This document shows positions 63,813 through 64,000 of a DNA stretch of 64,000 nucleotides, piece by piece (within the stretch, counting starts at the first letter, position 1; each line of letters starts with the position of its first letter). Both the position numbers and the translations under genes were made by a program. The stretch is from CAYNNP01 sp964398215 (GTDB lineage Bacteria; Planctomycetota; Planctomycetia; Pirellulales; Pirellulaceae), in the NCBI GenBank assembly GCA_964398215.1, contig CAYNNP010000004.1, positions 3,803-67,802 of the forward strand, written 5' to 3'. A model generated the notes under the pieces. The model made no database searches, had not been told where the DNA came from, and saw only the letters and a program-made list of their open reading frames with translations.

Positions 63813-63956
63813 GGCCCAAAAGCAGGGCAAAGCAGTTTTTCAAACTGCTTAAAGTAGCTCGGCTCTCCGAGCCGAGAAATCGGCAGGTCTCGGCTGGAAC
63901 AGCCGAGCTACTATGTTGCCTACCTTGAAAAACTGATTTGCCCTGGGCCCAAAAGC
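63813..63956. mobile_element. MITE-like palindromic element with flanking direct repeat
   Basis: The core 63823-63945 is 123 bp. Its ends, CAGGGCAAAGCAGTTTTTCA and TGAAAAACTGATTTGCCCTG, are inverted copies with one mismatch over 21 bases. Inside, AGTAGCTCGGCT and AGCCGAGCTACT form a second nested inverted repeat, so the whole unit can fold as a cruciform or long hairpin. GGCCCAAAAG stands directly before and directly after it (63813-63822 and 63946-63955), with a further shared C, which reads as a 10-11 bp target duplication. It has no coding capacity, so any movement would depend on a transposase elsewhere. Confidence 0.75.
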
Positions 63957-64000
63957 GAGCCAGTTGCCTACATCGCCGATATCATCTGTTGATGACCGCG

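Overview
The window looks like a chromosomal segment of a planctomycete, most likely from the Pirellulaceae (Rhodopirellula-like). The evidence is the gene mix: formylglycine-type sulfatases, a Tat-exported Gfo/Idh/MocA oxidoreductase, DUF1559 prepilin-like proteins with the H-X9-DG motif, a PEP-CTERM protein, multihaem cytochromes, a membrane-linked Ser/Thr kinase, and many prepilin-type N-termini. Start codons are often GTG or TTG and recognisable Shine-Dalgarno sequences are sparse. The organism assignment is inference from gene content.

Region 1 (1-13.9 kb) is a set of mostly separate, exported catabolic and envelope genes: the end of an amidohydrolase, a sulfatase, a Tat-signal oxidoreductase, a secreted protein with a nine-copy heptapeptide repeat, a fused sialate O-acetylesterase/beta-lactamase-fold hydrolase, an exported protein of unknown function, a seven-haem cytochrome, a small lipoprotein, and two tandem DUF1559 genes that are identical over 1292 bp including their terminators. 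Region 2 (14-20.7 kb, plus strand) carries an undecaprenyl-phosphate sugar-1-phosphate transferase, an O-antigen ligase/polymerase-like membrane protein, a DUF1573 protein, and a lipoprotein joining a phosphoesterase-like domain to a four-haem cytochrome c554-like domain.

Region 3 (20.7-28.9 kb, minus strand) is a compact type II secretion/type IV pilus-like operon (system 1). In transcription order it reads: major pseudopilin, PilM/N (GspL)-like, PilO (GspM)-like, PilP (GspC)-like, GspE, GspF, second pseudopilin, then GspI-, GspJ- and GspK-like minor pseudopilins. Most junctions overlap by 4 nt. A hairpin lies between the first gene and the rest. Region 4 (29-41.3 kb) is mixed: a sulfatase, a TIGR03790-like protein with a TPR segment, a PEP-CTERM protein, tRNA-Glu(CUC), a YpfJ-type metallopeptidase, a Dpm1-type glycosyltransferase, an ExeA-type ATPase, trpF and several unknowns.

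Region 5 (40.2-63.6 kb, minus strand) is a second, much larger pilus/secretion locus (system 2). It reads: kinase, GspE-like ATPase, PilT, second GspE/PilB ATPase, GspF with an inserted membrane segment, four pseudopilin-like proteins of about 390-445 residues, a giant 1873-residue GspK-like protein, a 688-residue GspJ/PilW-like protein, a small anchored protein and a HEAT-like protein. The minor pseudopilins of system 2 are roughly 2- to 16-fold longer than their counterparts in system 1 and carry several Asp-rich, calcium-binding-like loops. No secretin or prepilin peptidase is encoded in the window for either system. The right edge carries a 123-bp MITE-like palindromic element with a 10-11 bp flanking direct repeat; a degenerate half copy lies just downstream of the tRNA.
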